DNA of 64,000 nucleotides from Pirellulaceae bacterium (GCA_026004795.1 BPJV01000001.1:1031501-1095500); one strand, 5' to 3'. Shown: positions 35,533 to 44,847, counted from the stretch's first letter. Notes: a model not told the origin generated them from the letters alone. Made by a program: numbers and translations.

Positions 35533-36877
35533 CCGCTTCCAACGGTTCCATGACTTTCGTATTCTTTTCTACGGCTATCACGACCGTACGTTGTTGACTG
35601 CCGTCGCGTGAGCAGGAAGAGACCGGCAGCACCTGACGCCGGTCGGGGAACGGTAGCCGCATTACAAACGTTCCATCCTCTTTCAACGCAATCGGCTCGC
35701 CGTCCAAAGTCACGTAGGCGTCGGGGACGGTAGCACCCAGCATCAACAGCTCGACCTCCAATTCGAAGAAGAATTCTTTATTCTTGCGAAATGGATTGTC
35801 CGCTCCGGCGCCAATAGCGGCCAGTGTCGGTGCCCCCAACGTGCGCTTCACGCGCTCTTCAAGCATCTCCTTCAATTCGCGCGTTTCCGACCCGCGATCA
35901 TATCCCCCACTCAAGGTCAATATCCGCTCAGCCTTAGCTCCCATATCTGCCCAGTGGCCATCAATGTCGTCCGCCGAACCTGCTTGCGGAGTACGAATCA
36001 TGTTGCTGCTGCAGATGACATGAAAACGCCCATTGGGAGCCAAGTACCCGATGGCCGCTTTTAAGGACGCCGATTGTCCCGACCAGTTGATGTACCAGTC
36101 TCGTACGCCGCCATGAATGTCGATCTCTTGCTCAACAATCTCTGCTCCAGAGGCTGAAGTAGCATTCTCGATCCGCAGAATTCGCAACACCGGCTTAGCG
36201 CCATGCCACTGCTCGGCCAAGGCGGCCTTGGCCCGCTGCACGGCAGCCGGTGTTATGTCCCAGGTCGCGTGAAGCCAATAAGGATCGCGCACGAATAGGG
36301 CAATCCGGTCCTTCTTCGGTTCCGGTTCCCATTGGGGGGGAGCATACGACGAGGTCTTAACCTTACGTTTGGGGACAGAGATGTCTTTGCCCGTTTCCCG
36401 CTGTAACTGAAGTTGGCGAATCTTCTTACGCACGCGCGGGCTGGGCGCCGATTTGGTTGCTGTAGAGGCTTCTTTCCGACTGGACGAACGCCGCGCGGTG
36501 GCCGCGCTCGCTGTACCGGTGGCCTTCACCGCTGACGCTCTGCGACGCTGTCGCGCGGAGGCTGTTGACGACGCCTGCCCTTTCGATCCGCGGCTGCTGG
36601 TCCCCTTCATTGATGACTTCGAGCTGCCCCGCTGCGCGGTGGCGGTTCCCTTCGCCGTTCCCGACTGCTTCACCCCTCGTCGACTGTTTGTTGCTTTCGT
36701 CTGCTGCCGCGCTGACGCCGAGTTGCGACCCCGAGAAGCCTTCACCAATCTCTTGATCAACTCGTCCTTCGGCAACCGGCTCACCCCAGTGACCCCCCAT
36801 TCCTTGGCCATCTGCACCAAGTCCGCTTTGGTTTGTACTTTGAGTTCTTTTGAAGTAACCAAGATTCCGGGCTCCAC
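35513..36877 (-). CDS. DUF4912 protein with Rho-N/SAP-like domain and histone H1-like linker
   Basis: 454 residues from GTG 36877; a TTG at 36862 has a better ribosome site (GGAG, 9 bases). Residues about 14-47 resemble the Rho N-terminal/SAP helix-extended-helix nucleic acid-binding fold (KADLVQMAKEWGVTG, LPKDELIKRLVKA). Residues about 48-155 are almost only Lys, Arg, Ser, Thr, Ala and Gly, like a histone H1 tail. Then comes DUF4912 (about 188-330) with RIALFVRDPYWLHATWDI and WYINWSGQSASLKAAIGYL. A beta-rich C-terminal part (ELEVELLMLGATVPDAYVTLDG) ends in GTFVMRLPFPDRRQ. Function is unknown; DNA compaction or binding is inferred from the basic tail. Confidence 0.82.
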   Translation of the reverse strand: MEPGILVTSKELKVQTKADLVQMAKEWGVTGVSRLPKDELIKRLVKASRGRNSASARQQTKATNSRRGVKQSGTAKGTATAQRGSSKSSMKGTSSRGSKGQASSTASARQRRRASAVKATGTASAATARRSSSRKEASTATKSAPSPRVRKKIRQLQLQRETGKDISVPKRKVKTSSYAPPQWEPEPKKDRIALFVRDPYWLHATWDITPAAVQRAKAALAEQWHGAKPVLRILRIENATSASGAEIVEQEIDIHGGVRDWYINWSGQSASLKAAIGYLAPNGRFHVICSSNMIRTPQAGSADDIDGHWADMGAKAERILTLSGGYDRGSETRELKEMLEERVKRTLGAPTLAAIGAGADNPFRKNKEFFFELEVELLMLGATVPDAYVTLDGEPIALKEDGTFVMRLPFPDRRQVLPVSSCSRDGSQQRTVVIAVEKNTKVMEPLEADVDNGE

Positions 36878-37308
36878 GGAAATTGGATTTGTGGATGATG
36901 GTCTGCGAAACGTTGCGCGGAACGGCGTGCTTTAGCAGGTCATTGCACCGCTGGGCCACCTCGACAACGAGTAAACCCGATAAAGAGGTGAAGCCGTCCG
37001 GTAGCTACGGGATGGTACCCGCCTTTATTAGTATGCCAAGGGAAGCCTTGATTTGCTAGATTATCGCGTGGCGGCAGACGGTGGAAGCGCTGGGTGCCGT
37101 GTTAAGTAGGCCTCCCTAAAGCTGATGTTAAATGCGGTTAATGGTAGTGATCCCTCCGTAGTGGGGCTTTGTACAATTTTTTCCCCGTGCTGCGTTGGCA
37201 CCGGAAAAGCTTGTCTAGATTCCCCAAAAAGGGCAAAGAAGGCCTGCGTGTCGAGTTTTTTTCGCCCCCACCCGCTCGCGGTAGGTGGTTGCCCCCGCGG
37301 TAAGTTAC
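36878..37308. other. Intergenic region upstream of the DUF4912 gene
   Basis: About 430 bases between two minus-strand genes. It likely holds the promoter of the DUF4912-larE pair. I see no RNA gene or repeat. Confidence 0.35.
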
Positions 37309-38109
37309 CTAGGGGCGGCGGGTCGTGCCGTTGGAGAGGACGACCGCCGAGTGGCACTGAGCAGCGATTGATTCGTCGTGGGTGACCATGACAATGGTCA
37401 ACCCGTCGTTCTCATTGAGGTCGTTCAATAGATCCAAGATACGTTTGCCGGTTTGTTGGTCGAGGTTGCCCGTCGGCTCGTCGGCCAAGAGGATTTGGGG
37501 CGAGGCGATCAGCGCCCGCGCAATGGCCGCTCGCTGCATCTCCCCGCCGGACAATTCGCTGGGGCGGTGATGCAATCGGTGCTCCAGGCCAACTCGCTGC
37601 AGCAACTGTTGGGCGCGTTGGCGGAAGGCAGTGCGATTCTTCAAGTATCCCCAAAACCCTGCTTGGATCATCATCGGTAGCAGCACGTTTTGGTAGGCCG
37701 TGATCTCCGGTAGCAGATGATAGAACTGAAAAATCATCCCCAGCTTTTGATTGCGAAAGCGGTCGCGTTGCCTCCGGGAGAGGTTGTCGATGCGGCGCCC
37801 ATCGAAGTAGATTTCGCCACTATCGGGAATATCGAGCGTGCCCAGCAAGTGCAACAGCGTGCTTTTTCCGGAACCGCTTTGCCCAACGATGGCGGTGATT
37901 TCTCCTGTGCGGGCCGAGAAAGAGCAATCACGCAGAACGGGAACTTCTAATCGGTTCCGCCGATAGGACTTGGTGATGTTGCGTGCCTCGAGCAGCACGT
38001 CTGCCGAGGGCGCGGCTAGTGGTTCGGTCGGTTGAAGTGCGATGTCAGCCGCGTGCGCCGGTTCGCCTTGACGGCGTCGAGGGCGGATTTGTGTAGCCAA
38101 TTCACTCAT
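37309..38109 (-). CDS. ABC transporter ATP-binding protein, LolD-like
   Basis: 266 residues. After about 38 extra N-terminal residues the ABC domain begins (LLEARNITKSYRRNRLEVPVLRDC). Walker A is GQSGSGKSTL, the Q-loop region MIFQFYHLLPEITAYQNV, the signature LSGGEMQRAAIARAL, Walker B LLADEPTGNLD and the switch His in VMVTHDES. This matches the MacB/LolD/FtsE group. The gene overlaps the permease gene stop by 8 bases, so the pair is co-translated. In proteobacteria LolCDE moves lipoproteins out of the inner membrane; here a homodimeric permease is likely. Confidence 0.9.
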   Translation of the reverse strand: MSELATQIRPRRRQGEPAHAADIALQPTEPLAAPSADVLLEARNITKSYRRNRLEVPVLRDCSFSARTGEITAIVGQSGSGKSTLLHLLGTLDIPDSGEIYFDGRRIDNLSRRQRDRFRNQKLGMIFQFYHLLPEITAYQNVLLPMMIQAGFWGYLKNRTAFRQRAQQLLQRVGLEHRLHHRPSELSGGEMQRAAIARALIASPQILLADEPTGNLDQQTGKRILDLLNDLNENDGLTIVMVTHDESIAAQCHSAVVLSNGTTRRP

Positions 38110-39841
38110 ATCGCAGGGCCTTTACGGGGTGCATGCGCGCTGCCCGCATGGCAGGAAGAACGCTAGCCAGGACGGCAATCCCTATCGCGCCGACAACGAC
38201 CCACACGACCGTCATCGGTTCCACCAGCGTAGGGATGGAATCGAAGTAGTAGACAGTAGGGTCAAAGACCTCTTGGCCAGTTGCAACCTCCAGCAAATCG
38301 GCAATCGAATTGATGCGGGCAACGAACGCTAGCCCCGCTACGGCGCCCACGCCGGCGCCGAAAGCGCCGAGCAACAATCCGTAACCGAGGAAAATGGAGG
38401 CGACGCCTGGACCGCTAGCTCCCAACGATTTTAGAATCCCAATGTCTTTGGTTTTTTCGATCACGATCATGAAAAAAGTGGCAAGAATGCCAAACCCCGC
38501 GACCGCAATAATCAAGAACAACAGAATGTTCAATATGGTGGTCTCCATTTGAACGGCAGCCAGCAGGGGGCCCTGCAGGTCTCGCCACGTACTCACCTGA
38601 ACCATGGTCTCCAACGGGAATGCTCGGCGCAGGGTGTCCCGCACAGCGTCCAGATCGGCCCCTTCCCGCAATCGCAATTGAATCGAGGTGACTGCGTCGG
38701 CGGACATGCCGCGATACCGCTGCAATTTTTCCAAGGGAACGAAGGCGAACGTGGCATCGTATTCGCTCATCTTGCTCTCATAAAAGTCGACCACCGTGAA
38801 TCGCTCGTTGATCGCTCGCGGTGAATTGCCCGCCGAAGGAAAGGTGATCATCACGTCGTCGCCAGGGCGAGCGTAGTAGTAGTCGGTTACCTGTCCCGCC
38901 GCATCTCGGTACCGTGTCGAAGCGATGCTGATCCCCAAGACGACGCCTTCGTGCTGTTGGAACTCCGCGTCAAAAACGCGTGCCTGGTCGGATGCCAAGG
39001 TGGCCACCGCGTCCACACGGGGCGTCAACGTGTCGACGGTCGAATGCTCAGGAGATGGTTGCTGCTCGCTAGAGGCCGCAACGGGGCGGACGGGGCTAGA
39101 GTGGGGCTCTGACGACGATTCGACCTCGCCGCTATCGTTGACGGTCAGAGCAGTTGGTAGAGAAGGAAGACTCAGGCCACGCGACGTTGTGGGTTCCAAG
39201 CCGAACTGCATGCTCTCGGGCGACGTTTCTGAGGCCACCGTTGGTGGCGGGGGCTGGTCGATCGCCTCGCGCAGCATTGCATTGCGCTGCTGCTCCCGCT
39301 CGTATTGCTCACGGAGCTGGCGCAATTGCTTCTCTGCCGCGGCCTTTTTGCGGCGATACTCCCAACCCGATTCGGGGAAATGCGCTCGAGCGGGAGCGTA
39401 GCCAGATTCTTTCAGTAGAAAGCTAATCCGCTGTTGGTTCTCCGGGTGCAACAAATACTTGCTGAAATCGCTGACGTCGGCATAGGAGTCGACGTCGATA
39501 CCGATCAAGTTGATCTGTCGGGTGATGGTCTCACCGCGGTGATCGATGGATACCATCGCGGGGACGTGTACCAAGGAGGTGATGCCGACGAGATCGTCAC
39601 CCACGATCCGACGAATACGCTCCACATGGTGGCGGTAGTTCTCCAGTCCGTGGGCGCTGCGGCTTTCGATGATGACATCGGACAAAATGCCGTGCATGCG
39701 TTGCTGCATTTCGGCGGTGAAGCCATCCATGACCGCATTGACGATCACCAGCGTGGCGACCCCTAGCATCACACTGACGACCGAAGCCAATGCGATGTAC
39801 CGCGTCCGCAAATAACGCCAACACAGAATCCATCGGTACAT
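38102..39841 (-). CDS. ABC transporter permease, LolC/LolE-like (FtsX fold), with a disordered insert
   Basis: 579 residues from ATG 39841 (MYRWILCWRYLRTRYIALAS). One N-terminal membrane helix, a large periplasmic domain, and three C-terminal helices (ILNILLFLIIAVAGFGILATFF, VASIFLGYGLLLGAFGAGVGAVAG, TVVWVVVGAIGIAVLASVLPA) give the MacB/LolCE topology. VIEKTKDIGILKSLGAS and the closing HPVKALRYE are hallmark segments. The periplasmic domain holds an insert of roughly 140 residues: a coiled coil (about 157-195, RKKAAAEKQLRQLREQYERE) then Ser/Pro-rich sequence. LolC and LolE normally lack it. Only one permease gene is present. Confidence 0.85.
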   Translation of the reverse strand: MYRWILCWRYLRTRYIALASVVSVMLGVATLVIVNAVMDGFTAEMQQRMHGILSDVIIESRSAHGLENYRHHVERIRRIVGDDLVGITSLVHVPAMVSIDHRGETITRQINLIGIDVDSYADVSDFSKYLLHPENQQRISFLLKESGYAPARAHFPESGWEYRRKKAAAEKQLRQLREQYEREQQRNAMLREAIDQPPPPTVASETSPESMQFGLEPTTSRGLSLPSLPTALTVNDSGEVESSSEPHSSPVRPVAASSEQQPSPEHSTVDTLTPRVDAVATLASDQARVFDAEFQQHEGVVLGISIASTRYRDAAGQVTDYYYARPGDDVMITFPSAGNSPRAINERFTVVDFYESKMSEYDATFAFVPLEKLQRYRGMSADAVTSIQLRLREGADLDAVRDTLRRAFPLETMVQVSTWRDLQGPLLAAVQMETTILNILLFLIIAVAGFGILATFFMIVIEKTKDIGILKSLGASGPGVASIFLGYGLLLGAFGAGVGAVAGLAFVARINSIADLLEVATGQEVFDPTVYYFDSIPTLVEPMTVVWVVVGAIGIAVLASVLPAMRAARMHPVKALRYE

Positions 39842-40104
39842 GGTTGCCTTCCCTAGCAACGAACTTCCGGCACGCGTCGTCCGGCGACGCACCCACGGTT
39901 GAAGAGTCTAGCGACATCCTGGCTTGGAGAAAACGTCAATCCGCAGCCAATCCTATTAAGGTTGCGTTGGTCGCCGTCATGCGCAAACTCCTCCTGATCC
40001 TCAACGCCATGGAGAAAAACAAACAAAACTATCGCGAGCCATCACTCGCTCTTGACAATCCGTAAGACAGCCGATGGTGCCAAACTGCCAGGCGATTCAC
40101 ACCT

Positions 40105-40165
40105 GAAGTGGCGCGATGATCAACTTCCAGGCGTGAGTCCAAAGTTGCATTCCCAGTTCGAGTCT
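40105..40165 (+). repeat. Degenerate repeat, copy 1
   Basis: About 61 bases starting GAAGTGGCGCGATGATCA and ending in GAGTCT. It matches the copy at 40179 with about a 74-base offset. Its CTTCCAGGCGTGAGTCCAAAG core forms an imperfect version of the hairpin in copy 2. Confidence 0.6.
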
Positions 40166-40178
40166 CGTTTTCAGCCGC

Positions 40179-40241
40179 GAAGCGGCGTGATGATCTAGCT
40201 TCGGGCGTGAGCCCGAAGATTGGATTTCCGCGCTTGAGTCT
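40179..40241 (+). repeat. Degenerate repeat, copy 2, with a perfect GNRA hairpin
   Basis: About 63 bases starting GAAGCGGCGTGATGATCT. Inside it, CTTCGGGC and GCCCGAAG (40199-40218) pair over 8 bp around a GTGA loop, a GNRA-type tetraloop. The element looks like a dispersed intergenic repeat of REP type. Confidence 0.6.
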
Positions 40242-40345
40242 GGGTAGTCATCCGACGGGTAGCCAGTTTCGCAGCCAGAGTCGTAACCGGCTTCTAACCG
40301 TCGCTTGCAGCCATGAAGAGTCGGAGGGAGGAGCGTGGCGAGCCG

Positions 40346-42388
40346 CTAAGCCGCCAGCAAGTGAGCGTCACGTGTTTTTCGGCAGTGGTCGACGATCGCC
40401 GCGACGATCGCGTCGACTTCATCCCCCGTCAACGTGCGGTCGAGGCTTTGGAAGTGAAGGGTCAGGAGTACTCGTTTCTTGCCTGGTCCATCCTTCTGCG
40501 GATTGCGATAGATCTCGCGAAATTCGACGTTCTGCAACAGCTCACCCCCAGCCTCACAGCATGCGGCAGCCAACTCGGCCCATGGCAGCTCTTCGGCAAC
40601 GACAAAGTTCAGGTCACGGTCGACGGCGGGATAGGGACTGATCGGCCGAGCGGTGCGCACTGGCTCGAGCAGCAGAGTGAGAGCCCCGATATCCAGTTCG
40701 GCAGCGGCAACAGGCTGGTCGAGATCCAAACGCTCGCGGACAGAGTCGACGACCAAACCTACATAGCCGAGCACGATATCGTGGTGAGCCACCGCCAGCG
40801 TGGCGTGCGGATCGAAGACTCCGGCAGGCCGCTCCAAGCGATCCCAATGAAACTCCGGTAAACGGCCAGTTACCTGGTGCAGAATCTCCTCGATCACTCC
40901 TTTGAGCCATTGGATGTCACCGCGGGTGACGATACCCAGAGCCGTCCGTTCGTCCGGAAGCGCCTTGGGATCGGCATCAGGGAGGAAGATGGTGGCCACC
41001 TCGTAGAGTTCGGCGTTACGGATCGATTGCGTTTGATTCTGGTAGCGGGCGCTGAGGAGGCTGGGGATCAGCGATCGACGAAGGCATTTCGCTCCCACAA
41101 GCAGTTGCGTTTCGGTGGTCAATGGAGGGCGATCGCTCCACGGGCTACCCAGTTCCTCCCAGTGTGACGGAGTGACGCTAGGGGTCATCGCCTCGTCGAT
41201 ACCGCGAGCGCTGAGGACGTGGCGAATCCGTTCCAGGGCGACATCCTTGGCACGGGGCATGGCCATCGCGAGGGGGACCGGCACGTTTTCGGGGATCTGA
41301 TCGTAACCGTAGATCCTCGCCAGTTCTTCGATCAGGTCCGCCTCGCGAGACACATCGTTGCGCCACGTCGGGGGCAGTACCTCGATCGCAGTGCCAGTGG
41401 CATCGTCGGTCAACTGAAAGCCGAGGGCGTTCAAAATCTTTCTCGCTCGATCCTGAGGGATGTCGATTCCCAGTACTCGCGGAATCTGGGACCAACGCAG
41501 ACGGATCGGTGAACGCGGGTCTGCGGGGTGCCCCACATGAGCGACCCCTTCTACGAGCTCGCCGCCGGCAATCTCCAAGATCAATTGGCAGCATCTCCGG
41601 CTGGCCCAATCCACCGCTGCCGGATCGGGTGTCCGTTCGAAACGAAAACTCGACGGGCTATGCAGCTTCAGTTTTCGCGCGGCCCGTCGAATCGCCAGCG
41701 GCGCGAATCGCGCCGCTTCAATCACCAGGTCGAGCGTATCCTCCCTCACCTCCGAAGCCGCTCCGCCCATGATGCCGCCGATGGCCAAGGGGCCGTCCTC
41801 ATCGGCGATGACAACCATCCGCTCATCGAGCGCATAGGTGCGATGATCGATGGCTTCCAACTTTTCCCCCGCCTCGGCATAGCGGACGATGATCCGCTTG
41901 CCGCGGATGTAGCGCAGATCGAAAGCATGCAGCGGCTGACCGCATTCCATCAACACATAGTTGGTGATGTCGACGATGTTGTTCACGGAGTTGATTCCTA
42001 CGGCATGCAGGCGTCGCTGCAACCAGTCGGGGCTGGGGCCCACGCGAACTCCGCGCACGATCCGCGCCGTGTACTCCGGGCAACCGTCCGGGCACCGGTT
42101 TTCGACTTGGAGAATCTCCTCGATGGCACCGGCCCGCCGAGCATCGGCGAGCTCGATGGCTGGGAGGCGCAGTTCCTGGTCGGTGAGAACGGCGATCTCT
42201 CTGGCTACCCCAATGTGGCCCAGGCAGTCGCTGCGGTTGCTGGTGACTTCTAGATCCAAAACGACATCGTCGTCGACCGCCATCGTCGCTTCGTGGTTGA
42301 GCCCCGCCATGGCCAAACGCAGGGCCAGCTCGTCAGGCTCGACAGCCAGTTGTACATAATCCGTAAGCCAATCCCAGCTAACCAGCAT
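40346..42388 (-). CDS. pheT: Phenylalanyl-tRNA synthetase beta chain, short form without the tRNA-binding OB domain
   Basis: 680 residues from ATG 42388 (MLVSWDWLTDYVQLAVEPDE). It has the B3/B4 editing region (VNNIVDITNYVLMECGQPLHAFD), IGGIMGG, the B5 domain (RDNDVSREADL-like TWRNDVSREADLIEELARIYGY), a class II-like core and the C-terminal anticodon-binding fold (PAVDRDLNFVV). PheT of E. coli is 795 residues. Here the AGLNHEATMAV segment goes straight to VLDLEVTSNRSDCLGHIG, so the roughly 110-residue EMAP-II-like domain is missing. pheS lies about 115 bases upstream on the same strand. Confidence 0.95.
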   Translation of the reverse strand: MLVSWDWLTDYVQLAVEPDELALRLAMAGLNHEATMAVDDDVVLDLEVTSNRSDCLGHIGVAREIAVLTDQELRLPAIELADARRAGAIEEILQVENRCPDGCPEYTARIVRGVRVGPSPDWLQRRLHAVGINSVNNIVDITNYVLMECGQPLHAFDLRYIRGKRIIVRYAEAGEKLEAIDHRTYALDERMVVIADEDGPLAIGGIMGGAASEVREDTLDLVIEAARFAPLAIRRAARKLKLHSPSSFRFERTPDPAAVDWASRRCCQLILEIAGGELVEGVAHVGHPADPRSPIRLRWSQIPRVLGIDIPQDRARKILNALGFQLTDDATGTAIEVLPPTWRNDVSREADLIEELARIYGYDQIPENVPVPLAMAMPRAKDVALERIRHVLSARGIDEAMTPSVTPSHWEELGSPWSDRPPLTTETQLLVGAKCLRRSLIPSLLSARYQNQTQSIRNAELYEVATIFLPDADPKALPDERTALGIVTRGDIQWLKGVIEEILHQVTGRLPEFHWDRLERPAGVFDPHATLAVAHHDIVLGYVGLVVDSVRERLDLDQPVAAAELDIGALTLLLEPVRTARPISPYPAVDRDLNFVVAEELPWAELAAACCEAGGELLQNVEFREIYRNPQKDGPGKKRVLLTLHFQSLDRTLTGDEVDAIVAAIVDHCRKTRDAHLLAA

Positions 42389-42502
42389 CGTATTGGATCC
42401 TGTGTGAATTGCTCCCAGTTCGCCACCGGTTCGCCCTTGCCACCCCAGGCTGAACCGACCATTCGGTGTAGCGGCAAGAGCAGACGCCGCCACCGCCTGC
42501 TT

Positions 42503-43535
42503 CTAAAACTGCCTCAGAAATCGCAAGTCGTTCCGGTACAAATCGCGAATATCCGTCACCCCATGCCGTCGCATGCACAGCCGCTCGACCCCCAACCCGA
42601 AGGCGAATCCTCCCACCTTGTCGGGATCGTAGCCGACCGCCGTTAAGACCTGTGGGTCTACCATGCCGGCACCGCCGAATTCGATCCACTGCCCATTCCA
42701 CTGGAAGTCGACTTCGACACTGGGCTCGGTAAAGGGAAAGAAGCTGGGGCGGAAGCGAATGTCGACTTCTTTGCCCAAGTAGGCTTCGGCGAATGCTCGC
42801 AGCACGCTCTTCAAATGCCCCATGTGCACGTTACGATCGACCCATAATCCTTCCATCTGATGAAACATGGGGAAGTGCGTGGGATCGGCCTCATCGGGGC
42901 GGTAGACGCGGCCCAAGGAGATGATTCGGACCGGCGGCGGTTGGTTCTCCATGACACGAATTTGCACGGTACTGGTCTGACTGCGGAGCAACCGGGCGTC
43001 AGCCGCCTCGGCGTCGTCGATCGCTTTTCCAGCAACGGTCAGATAGAAATTATCGAGGGGGGTCGCGAGCCGGATGGTCCTCGGGGATGTTCAAGGCGAT
43101 GAAATTGTGCCAAGTATCCTCGACCTCGGGGCCCTCGACGGTCGTGAACCCCAATCGTCCCATGATTTCTTTCAGGTGTTCAATGGTCTGCGTGATGGGA
43201 TGCACGGCGCCCAGGTGTGGTCGGTACCCAGGTAAGGTGATGTCGACCGCTGGTCCCCGGCGACCGGCAGACGAGGAGGCCAGGCGCTGTTGAGCCTGGT
43301 CGAAGGCCCGCTGCACCCGCTGTTTGGTCTCGTTGAATTTCATGCCTGCCGTCTTCCTCGCCTCTTTCGGCAGGCCGCCCATCTGTTTTTGCAGTTCCTT
43401 CAGTTTCCCACTGCGGGCCCCCAAGAATTCCACACGTGTCTGTTCGACCGAGTCCGCATCCTGAGCCTGCGCGAATGCTTGTTCAGCCGCGGTGGCGAGT
43501 TGCTCAGCGTGCTGTACGAATTCATCGACATTCAT
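42503..43535 (-). pseudogene. pheS: Phenylalanyl-tRNA synthetase alpha chain, interrupted by a one-base frameshift
   Basis: The first part reads from ATG 43535 (MNVDEFVQHAEQLATAAEQ) through the coiled-coil N-terminus to [20 protein letters not shown]. It then meets a stop at 43050, after the C6 run (G6 at 43057-43062 on the plus strand). Removing one C gives [18 protein letters not shown] and joins smoothly to [17 protein letters not shown], motif 2 ([22 protein letters not shown]) and motif 3 ([16 protein letters not shown]), ending at 42503. The restored protein would be about 343 residues, the normal PheS length. The gene is essential and no second copy is visible. A sequencing or assembly indel in the homopolymer is the most likely cause; true loss or slippage-rescued expression cannot be excluded. 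Confidence 0.85.
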
Positions 43536-43852
43536 TGTGCAAAACGTTGCAAAAAGAGGAGCCCTGGTCCACCAGCGGGCGATCCCGCCATGAGCGTCGG
43601 TGCGCCAGCACCAGCGATGAAGGCGACCGGGAGAACTACACGGAAGCTCGTTCTGACGGCTACCGCACAGCTCGTCTGCTCGCAACCGCGCCCCGCAGGG
43701 GCACTTCGGAAAAGCCTGGGCACGGTCCGGCCGAGGCGAGCGGACGCGGGAAAGGGATGCACCGCCTTTTCCCGCCGGTCGCTTGCTCTGGAAACCAGCA
43801 GCAGGGGCGGCGGTGAACGCCCTCTGGCGGCTGCCGTCCAAGCGAGCTTTCG
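43536..43852. other. Intergenic region between rplT and pheS
   Basis: About 320 bases between two minus-strand genes. It should contain the pheS promoter or leader. I see no T-box-like or attenuator structure I would defend. Confidence 0.35.
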
Positions 43853-44209
43853 TTACGCTGCCAGGGCTTTCTTGACCTGTTCCACCACGGCTTGGAATCC
43901 ACCCGGATCCTGGATGGCCAATTCCGATAATTGCTTGCGGTCCAATTCGATGTTGGCCTTCTTCAGACCGTGAATGAACTGGCTGTAGCGCAGCCCGTGC
44001 TGTTCGCAGGCTGCCGATAGCCGGATGATCCACAAACGGCGAAAATCTCGCCGACGACGGCGGCGGTCCCGGTACGCGTAAACACCGGAACGAATGAGTG
44101 TTTCTTTGACCGTGCGCAACAATTTACGACGTCCGCCGACGTAACCTTTCGCACGCCGAAACAGCCGCTTCTTAGCTTGTGCGCGGGCCGCACCTTTTCT
44201 CGTTCTCAT
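43853..44209 (-). CDS. rplT: 50S ribosomal protein bL20
   Basis: 118 residues, very basic. It has [26 protein letters not shown], the long helix with [17 protein letters not shown], and [26 protein letters not shown], all hallmarks of bL20. It binds 23S rRNA and is needed early in large subunit assembly. It lies after rpmI on the same strand, with a gap of about 250 bases, larger than usual. The customary upstream infC is not in this window. Confidence 0.96.
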   Translation of the reverse strand: MRTRKGAARAQAKKRLFRRAKGYVGGRRKLLRTVKETLIRSGVYAYRDRRRRRRDFRRLWIIRLSAACEQHGLRYSQFIHGLKKANIELDRKQLSELAIQDPGGFQAVVEQVKKALAA

Positions 44210-44461
44210 CGCTTTCTATAACTCCTCATGCAGTGATTCAGGCCCTGTGCTTGACGGTATTCCCATGTCCAGTCGCTCGTACTCCGGTAGCCCGACGCCG
44301 TGCCGGCTGGTCGACGGCTATCGAGAAACAACCTGGTTGCCACAGGAATCCGAAGGTGCCTTGGGGTCCACCATTCGCACAGCGTTGATGCCCAACCACC
44401 TGGCCTCGTTACTATCCCCAAGACCCAATACCTGTCCCGAGAAGAAGGGACCGATCACCGA

Positions 44462-44665
44462 TTAAGCGCTGTAATCGCCCAGCAGTTTACGAATCATCGG
44501 GGTTTGGCTCTTATCAAGCACCTTCGTGCCACGAAGGTTGCGCCGCCGCTTGGGCGTCAGCCGCACATTCAAGTGGCTGGTCCCGGCCGCGCGGTGCTTC
44601 GCCTTCCCCTTTGCCGTCAAGCGGAAGCGTTTCTTGGTTGCCTTATGCGTCTTCATCTTGGGCAT
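44462..44665 (-). CDS. rpmI: 50S ribosomal protein bL35
   Basis: 67 residues from ATG 44665 (MPKMKTHKATKKRFRLTAKG). The middle (AGTSHLNVRLTPKRRRNLRG) and the end match bL35. An in-frame ATG three codons upstream is less likely. bL35 and bL20 are usually co-transcribed with infC; here ilvB is the upstream neighbour. Confidence 0.95.
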   Translation of the reverse strand: MPKMKTHKATKKRFRLTAKGKAKHRAAGTSHLNVRLTPKRRRNLRGTKVLDKSQTPMIRKLLGDYSA

Positions 44666-44847
44666 GGTGCACAAATCCCATCAAAAATGTACTCATCGGT
44701 ATCCGAATGACGTCGGCCGACATTGATTTTCAGCGATCGGTGGGAAGCTCCAAAATGTAACGCCCCCACCGGTCGCTCACAAGAGCTAATCCGTCGATAA
44801 TCGGCGTGAATCGAGGCGCTAGGCCGATCGGCAGCCCCGATGAGGGG

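Larger units (their letters stand above)
39842..40345. other. Intergenic region between pheT and the permease gene, with a direct repeat
   Basis: About 500 bases between two minus-strand genes. It contains two copies of a degenerate 60-base repeat and a perfect hairpin, listed separately. The rest shows nothing recognisable. Confidence 0.5.

Noticed and set aside
43536-44033. Upstream extension of the pheS frame to 44033
   Set aside because: The extra residues overlap rplT and are Pro/Gly/Arg-rich read-through; PheS clearly begins at MNVDEF.
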